From contig NZ_FCOT01000012.1 of NCBI RefSeq assembly GCF_900046455.1, positions 730,017 to 794,016 of the forward strand: a stretch of DNA of 64,000 nucleotides, written 5' to 3'. The position numbers were made by a program, and so were the translations under genes. The notes below the pieces were generated by a model. It worked only from the letters and a program-made list of their open reading frames with translations. It was not told the origin of the DNA and did no database searches. This document shows positions 60,753-64,000 of the stretch, piece by piece (within the stretch, counting starts at the first letter, position 1; every line of letters begins with the position of its first letter). The stretch comes from Cellulomonas timonensis. Lineage in GTDB: Bacteria > Actinomycetota > Actinomycetes > Actinomycetales > Cellulomonadaceae.

Positions 60753-61793
60753 ATGCGACTGCGAACCCCACGACGACACCCGAGGGTGGTGCTGGCGGCC
60801 GCTGCCGCGGCACTCGTCCTGGGCGGCGTCACAGCGCCGGCGCCGGCACTCTCAGCCGACCTCGCGACCACGGCTGTCACGGCCGGTTGCGGCCGGGCGC
60901 CGGCACTCGCCACCGGCAACCACACGATCACCAGCGGCGGCCAGTCCCGCCAGTTCCGGCTCGACGTCCCCGCCGGCTACGACTCGAACAAGACGTACCG
61001 CCTCGTGGTCGGACTGCACTGGTGGCATGGCACGTCCCAGGACGTCGTCAACGAGAACCACTACGGGCTCAAGCCGCTCGCGGGCAACAGCACGATCTTC
61101 GTGGCCCCGCAGGGCATCGACAACGCGTGGCCCAACAACAACGGGCGCGACATCACGTTCATCGACGACGTGCTGCGCACCGTCGAAGCCGCACTCTGCG
61201 TCGACACGACACAGCGGTTCGCCACCGGCTTCAGCTACGGCGGCGGCATGAGCAACGCCCTGGCGTGCGCCCGGGCCGACGTGTTCCGCGCCGTGGCCGT
61301 CCTCAACGGGGCCCAGCTCTCGGGGTGCGCCGGCGGCACACAGCCCATCGCCTACCTCGGCTCGCACGGCGTCGTCGACGACGTCCTCAACATCTCGCAG
61401 GGGCGCGCCCTGCGCGACCGCGCGCTGCAGAACAACGGCTGCCAGGCTCAGCAGGCCCCCGAGCCCGCCGCAGGCAGCGGGCAGCACACGAAGACCACCT
61501 ACCGGTGCCGTGACGGCTTCCCGGTGGTGTGGATCGCCTCCGACAGCGGCCACCAGTGGGCGGCCCGGGATCGCAACCAGCAGCAGTCGTTCGTCCCCGG
61601 CGAGATCTGGCAGTTCTTCACGTCGCTGACGTCGCCAACGCCGACACCTACGCCCACCCCCACCGTGACCCCGACGCCGACCGCTGCCTCTTATACACAC
61701 CCGACGCTGCCGACGTCTTCACGCCTGCTGATCCCGCCGCCGCCCCCTTCGCTGACGAACTCCGTGTGCGACACTCGTGTCTCACCTCAATGA
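60753..61793 (+). CDS. Secreted CE1-type (acetylxylan/feruloyl) esterase, 3' end replaced by foreign sequence
   Basis: ATG 60753 follows AAGGAGG. Signal peptide about 1-35. The catalytic domain (about 45-285) is of the CE1/PHB-depolymerase-like type: LDVPAGYDSNKTYRLVVGLH, VAPQGIDNAWPNNNG, nucleophile S161 in GFSYGGGMSNAL, and the catalytic His region IASDSGHQWAARD. A Thr-Pro linker (TSPTPTPTPTPTVTPTPTA) ends abruptly at 61683. From there the frame reads through adapter-like sequence and stops at 61793. A CBM2 in the same frame begins beyond 61857, so the genuine gene should be a CE1-linker-CBM2 protein ending at 62180. It would release acetyl or feruloyl groups from xylan. Confidence 0.85.
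   Translation: MRLRTPRRHPRVVLAAAAAALVLGGVTAPAPALSADLATTAVTAGCGRAPALATGNHTITSGGQSRQFRLDVPAGYDSNKTYRLVVGLHWWHGTSQDVVNENHYGLKPLAGNSTIFVAPQGIDNAWPNNNGRDITFIDDVLRTVEAALCVDTTQRFATGFSYGGGMSNALACARADVFRAVAVLNGAQLSGCAGGTQPIAYLGSHGVVDDVLNISQGRALRDRALQNNGCQAQQAPEPAAGSGQHTKTTYRCRDGFPVVWIASDSGHQWAARDRNQQQSFVPGEIWQFFTSLTSPTPTPTPTPTVTPTPTAASYTHPTLPTSSRLLIPPPPPSLTNSVCDTRVSPQ
61684..61753. other. Degenerate Nextera/Tn5 library adapter embedded in the assembly
   Basis: Positions 61684-61702 match the Tn5 mosaic-end read-through CTGTCTCTTATACACATCT at 16 of 19 bases. Positions 61703-61716 match the following adapter segment GACGCTGCCGACGA at 13 of 14. Then come eight bases in the index position (CTTCACGC), and 61725-61753 matches the P5 tail GTGTAGATCTCGG... 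at about half its positions, with TGATCCCG preserved. The order and spacing are those of an adapter read-through, with T mostly changed to C. This is most simply a consensus artefact, not biology. About 100 further bases to 61856 are also unlike the neighbouring gene. Confidence 0.85.
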
Positions 61794-61856
61794 CTGAACG
61801 CTGCGTTTTCGCCGTCACACCTGGACGACGTGTCCGACTGCTGTATCACCCTAGCC

Positions 61857-62180
61857 ACGCCGACGACAGGACCCACCACCCCGCCTCCCGTGGGCGCGTG
61901 CACCGCGACGTACACCACGGTCAACAGCTGGCCCGGCGGGTTCCAGGGCGAGGTGACCGTGCGCGCCGGCGCCGCGACCAGCGGCTGGAGCGTGAGCTGG
62001 CGCACGTCGGGCGAGCGCGTCGAGCAGGTGTGGGGCGGCACGCTGGCGCCCCAGGGCGACCTCGTGGTGGTCCGCAACGCGGCCTGGAACGGAACGCTCC
62101 CGGCCAATGGGACGACGACGTTCGGGTTCATCGGCAGCGGCTCCGCCCCGAGCCCCGCACTATCCTGCGCCACCGCCTGA
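61857..62180 (+). pseudogene. C-terminal CBM2 of the interrupted esterase
   Basis: In the same reading frame as the esterase, a Thr-Pro linker remnant (TPTTGPTTPPPV) leads into a complete CBM2: CTATYTTVNSWPGGFQGEVT, then SGWSVSWRTSGERVEQVWGG, LVVVRNAAWNGTLPANGTTT and GFIGSGSAPSPALSC, with a terminal disulfide pair. The Trp residues of the binding face are at the usual positions. It is not an independent gene: no start or ribosome site precedes it. With the artefact removed it would complete the esterase. Confidence 0.8.
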
Positions 62181-62190
62181 CCAGCACGGA

Positions 62191-62229
62191 CGTCGCGCCC
62201 GGCAGCCTTCACGGCTGCCGGGCGCGACG
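62191..62229 (+). terminator. Terminator of the esterase gene
   Basis: A 17-bp perfect stem (62191-62207 with 62213-62229) around the loop TTCAC follows the CBM2 stop codon. Confidence 0.85.
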
Positions 62230-62292
62230 CATGCCGTGATCGGAGGCATCGGGCGTCCGCGCGCCCCGAGGCCGGTCGACTTGACCATGGCA

Positions 62293-62333
62293 ATACCCCG
62301 GGGGGTATCGTCACGTCATGCCCCCAGGGGTAT
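62293..62333. promoter_or_regulatory. Two CsoR/CstR-like operators
   Basis: ATACCCC-GG-GGGGTAT (62293-62308) is a perfect palindrome. ATGCCCC-CA-GGGGTAT (62318-62333) is a near copy with centres 25 bp apart. TTGACC at 62281 could be the -35 and GGTATC the -10, so the first site would block the promoter. The sequence is typical of copper-sensing CsoR and persulfide-sensing CstR proteins; no regulator gene is in the window. Confidence 0.75.
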
Positions 62334-62359
62334 CGAGATCCGACCGACCAAGGGAACGC

Positions 62360-62548
62360 ATGATGTGCCGAGCAGTGAAGTGCCGTGTGTGCGGCAAGAC
62401 GACATGGGCTGGCTGCGGGCAGCACGTGGGATCGGTGAAGCAGACCGTCCCGCCATCGGAGTGGTGCAACGGCAAGCACACCGCAGCGCAGACCGAGGCC
62501 GCGGCAGCAAACCACCGGGGCTTCTTCTCCCGGCTGTTCGGTCGCTAG
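62360..62548 (+). CDS. Small Cys-rich (zinc-ribbon-like) protein
   Basis: A 62-aa protein; ATG 62360 (or 62363) follows AGGGAA. MMCRAVKCRVCGKTTWAGCG then QHVGSVKQTVPPSEWCNGKH carries five Cys and two His in a pattern suited to a small metal or sulfur site. It is a conserved type of short bacterial protein that I have seen annotated only as hypothetical. It is the first gene of the thioredoxin-rhodanese operon, 13 bases before the thioredoxin start, and directly behind the CsoR/CstR-like operators. Confidence 0.8.
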   Translation: MMCRAVKCRVCGKTTWAGCGQHVGSVKQTVPPSEWCNGKHTAAQTEAAAANHRGFFSRLFGR

Positions 62549-62561
62549 GAGGCGGGGAACC

Positions 62562-62939
62562 GTGAGCACGACCACTCTCACCTCCGAGACCTTCGAGCAG
62601 ACCGTCTCAGGCGACGGCATCGTTCTCGTCGACTTCTGGGCAGCATGGTGCGGGCCCTGCAGGGCGTTCGCGCCCGTCTTCGAGGACATCGCGGCACGGA
62701 ACCCGGACATCGTGTTCGGCAAGGTCGACACCGAGGCCGAGCAGGGCCTCGCCGCGGGGTTCGGCATCACGTCGATCCCGACCCTCATGGTCTTCCGCGA
62801 CGGCGTCCTCGTCTTCTCCCAGCCCGGCGCGCTGCGCGCCCCGCAGCTGGAGCAGCTCGTCGACGGCGCCAGGGCGCTCGACATGGACGACGTCCGACGC
62901 CAGCTCGCGGAGCGCGACGCCAGCACGCCGCACGCGTGA
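62562..62939 (+). CDS. Thioredoxin
   Basis: A 125-aa thioredoxin; GTG 62562 follows AGGAGGCGGGG. The active site is VDFWAAWCGPCRAFAPVFED and the cis-Pro loop ITSIPTLMVFRDG, both canonical. It has a C-terminal extension of about 15 residues. As part of an operon with DUF4395 and a rhodanese it may reduce persulfides or polysulfides rather than be the housekeeping thioredoxin. The next gene starts inside its stop codon (GTGA). Confidence 0.95.
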   Translation: MSTTTLTSETFEQTVSGDGIVLVDFWAAWCGPCRAFAPVFEDIAARNPDIVFGKVDTEAEQGLAAGFGITSIPTLMVFRDGVLVFSQPGALRAPQLEQLVDGARALDMDDVRRQLAERDASTPHA

Positions 62940-63478
62940 TCGACGGCCCACGCCTCGTGATCTCCCAGACATCGGCGCCGCGCGTCGGCGTCGCGAAGCC
63001 GGGCTTCGACGTGCCGGTGATCGACGAGCGGGCCGTCCGCGCCGCCGCAGGGATCCTCTTCCTCGCCGGGGCGATCGCGTTCGGGTTCGCGGCGGCGACG
63101 GGGACGGCCCGTCCGCTTCAGCCCTTCGGCATGTTCTTCATGCTCGACATGGCGTTGCGCGTGACCGTCAGCGATCGCTGGTCGCCGACCCTCGCCGTCG
63201 GGCGGTTGGTCGTCCGACGGCAGGCGCCCGAGTGGGTCGGGGCGCCGCAGAAGACGTTCGCCTGGTGGCTCGGGTTCGGGCTGGCCACCGTCTCGTGCGC
63301 CAGCATGGGGCTGCTGGCCGCGCCCCTGTGGCTGACGCTCGCCCTGTGCGCCCTGTGCCTGTCGCTGCTGTTCGCCGAGACCGCGTTCGGCATCTGCGTC
63401 GGGTGCGCCCTGCAGCGCGCGTTCAGCGCGACGCCCCCACGGCACTGCCCCGGCGACACGTGCGCCACCCCGAGCTGA
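62936..63478 (+). CDS. DUF4395 membrane protein
   Basis: A 180-aa protein; GTG 62936 overlaps the thioredoxin stop. Four hydrophobic segments and the family motifs VDERAVR-like VIDERAVRAAAGILFLAGAI, PFGMFFMLDMALRVTVSDRW and AETAFGICVGCALQ are seen. The C-terminal CVGC and the tail CPGDTC give conserved Cys pairs. DUF4395 proteins are routinely found with thioredoxin and rhodanese genes and are thought to take part in sulfur or thiol traffic at the membrane; the reaction is unknown. Confidence 0.9.
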   Translation: MIDGPRLVISQTSAPRVGVAKPGFDVPVIDERAVRAAAGILFLAGAIAFGFAAATGTARPLQPFGMFFMLDMALRVTVSDRWSPTLAVGRLVVRRQAPEWVGAPQKTFAWWLGFGLATVSCASMGLLAAPLWLTLALCALCLSLLFAETAFGICVGCALQRAFSATPPRHCPGDTCATPS

Positions 63479-63495
63479 CCTTTCCAGGAGACCTC

Positions 63496-63858
63496 ATGCA
63501 CCGCATCATCTCCGCGGCCGGCGCCACGCTGGTCGCCACCACGCTCGTCGGCTGCGCGGGCACGGCAGCCGAGCCCGTGACCGTCACTGACCACACGATC
63601 ATCGTCGACGTGCGAACCGCAGACGAGTACGCCCAGGGCCACCTCGAGGGCGCCACGCTGCTGGACCTCAGCGGTGGCCAGCTCGCCGATGCGATCCCCA
63701 CCCTCGACCCGGATGCCGAGTACCTCGTCTACTGCAGGTCCGGCAACCGGTCTGCCCAAGCCGTCGAGCTCATGCACGACGCAGGGCTGACCGACGTCAC
63801 CGATCTCGGCTCGCTCAGCGAGGCCGCGGAGGCGACCCAGCTCCCCACGACCCGCTGA
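63496..63858 (+). CDS. Rhodanese-domain lipoprotein
   Basis: A 120-aa protein; ATG 63496 follows CAGGAG. The signal HRIISAAGATLVATTLVGC places a lipidated Cys at residue 20. The rhodanese domain (about 30-118) has IIVDVRTADEYAQGHLEGAT and the active-site loop VYCRSGNRSAQAVELM with the sulfur-carrying Cys. As a surface-anchored sulfurtransferase it could handle extracellular thiosulfate or persulfide and pass sulfur to the DUF4395/thioredoxin partners. Last gene of the operon; no terminator hairpin is obvious before the convergent cold-shock gene. Confidence 0.92.
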   Translation: MHRIISAAGATLVATTLVGCAGTAAEPVTVTDHTIIVDVRTADEYAQGHLEGATLLDLSGGQLADAIPTLDPDAEYLVYCRSGNRSAQAVELMHDAGLTDVTDLGSLSEAAEATQLPTTR

Positions 63859-63878
63859 GACGAGGAAGGCCCGTCCGG

Positions 63879-64000
63879 TCAGAGCCGCTCGACGTGGTCG
63901 GCCTGTGGCCCCCGGTCGCCCTGGCGCACCTTGTACTGGACCCGGTCGCCCTCCTGCAGCGCCTCGGCGCCCCGCAGGACCGACACGTGCACGAACAGGT
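63879..64000 (-). CDS. Cold-shock protein (CspA family), C-terminal part
   Basis: The visible end of a minus-strand gene that begins beyond the right edge. The last 39 codons read LFVHVSVLRGAEALQEGDRV then QYKVRQGDRGPQADHVERL. These are strands 3-5 of the cold-shock domain (D-LFVHxS and QGDRGPQAxxV), including the RNP2 motif FVHVS. The RNP1 motif is missing because of truncation. Such proteins bind single-stranded nucleic acid as RNA chaperones. Confidence 0.88.
   Translation of the reverse strand, partial: LFVHVSVLRGAEALQEGDRVQYKVRQGDRGPQADHVERL

Noticed and set aside
61684-61702. A real Tn5-type transposon end
   Set aside because: Only the mosaic end is present, and it is followed by library-adapter sequence and an index-sized gap instead of IS50 or any transposase. 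No second end or target duplication was found.
61830-62180. Independent small secreted CBM2 gene
   Set aside because: It lacks a signal peptide and ribosome site, begins in artefactual sequence, and is in the esterase frame.

Overview
The window is high-GC actinobacterial DNA: GTG starts are common, stops and starts overlap as GTGA, ATGA or TGATG, and at least two starts look leaderless. A CBM2-bearing GH9 cellulase, a CBM2 chitinase, a GH11-CBM2-deacetylase-CBM2 xylanase and a CE1-CBM2 esterase point to a polysaccharide-degrading member of the Cellulomonadaceae or Promicromonosporaceae. The xylanase has the domain order I know from Cellulomonas fimi XynD. No rRNA, tRNA, insertion sequence or CRISPR array was seen.

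Region 1 (1-11.1 kb) is a defence island. A HEPN-like gene runs off the left edge, divergent from a type I restriction-modification locus, hsdM-hsdS-(DUF6308-like)-(DEDD exonuclease with BRCT)-(AlbA_2/GHKL ATPase)-hsdR. A small frameshifted gene lies against the end of hsdR. Region 2 (11.1-19.4 kb) holds a lipoprotein/OmpA pair, an MFS exporter with a divergent TetR gene and twin palindromes, and a KstD-like flavoprotein with a divergent leaderless TetR gene. These are followed by a TetR/DUF5692-like pair with a long palindromic operator.

Region 3 (19.4-27.2 kb) is a LacI-controlled sugar operon: cupin sugar isomerase, binding protein, ATPase, two permeases and a DUF4432 epimerase-like protein. 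Two perfect TGAACCGGTTCA operators precede it. Region 4 (27.2-46.3 kb) mixes an ArsR/SRPBCC pair, membrane proteins, an MFS exporter and a GT2 glycosyltransferase with the xylanase, chitinase and cellulase. It also holds a flavin monooxygenase/ketopantoate reductase pair and several lineage-specific envelope proteins. A GAA-n-CG-n-TTC motif recurs upstream of the xylanase, the GH9 cellulase and, further on, the esterase.

Region 5 (46.4-58.3 kb) is a very long urease unit on the minus strand: ureA, a CbiX-like protein with a His-rich tail, ureB, ureC, ureF, ureG, ureD, a urea channel, then a nickel/peptide-type ABC importer (binding protein, two permeases, fused double ATPase). No ureE is present. 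The His-rich CbiX-like protein is the obvious candidate for a replacement nickel carrier.

Region 6 (58.5-64 kb) has a crcB pair for fluoride export (the first with a probable N-terminal frameshift), a YhiM/DUF2776 membrane protein, and the CE1-CBM2 esterase. The linker of that esterase is interrupted by what looks like a sequencing-library adapter. The window ends with a persulfide/thiol operon (Cys-rich protein, thioredoxin, DUF4395, rhodanese lipoprotein) behind two CsoR/CstR-like palindromes, and a cold-shock protein running off the right edge.
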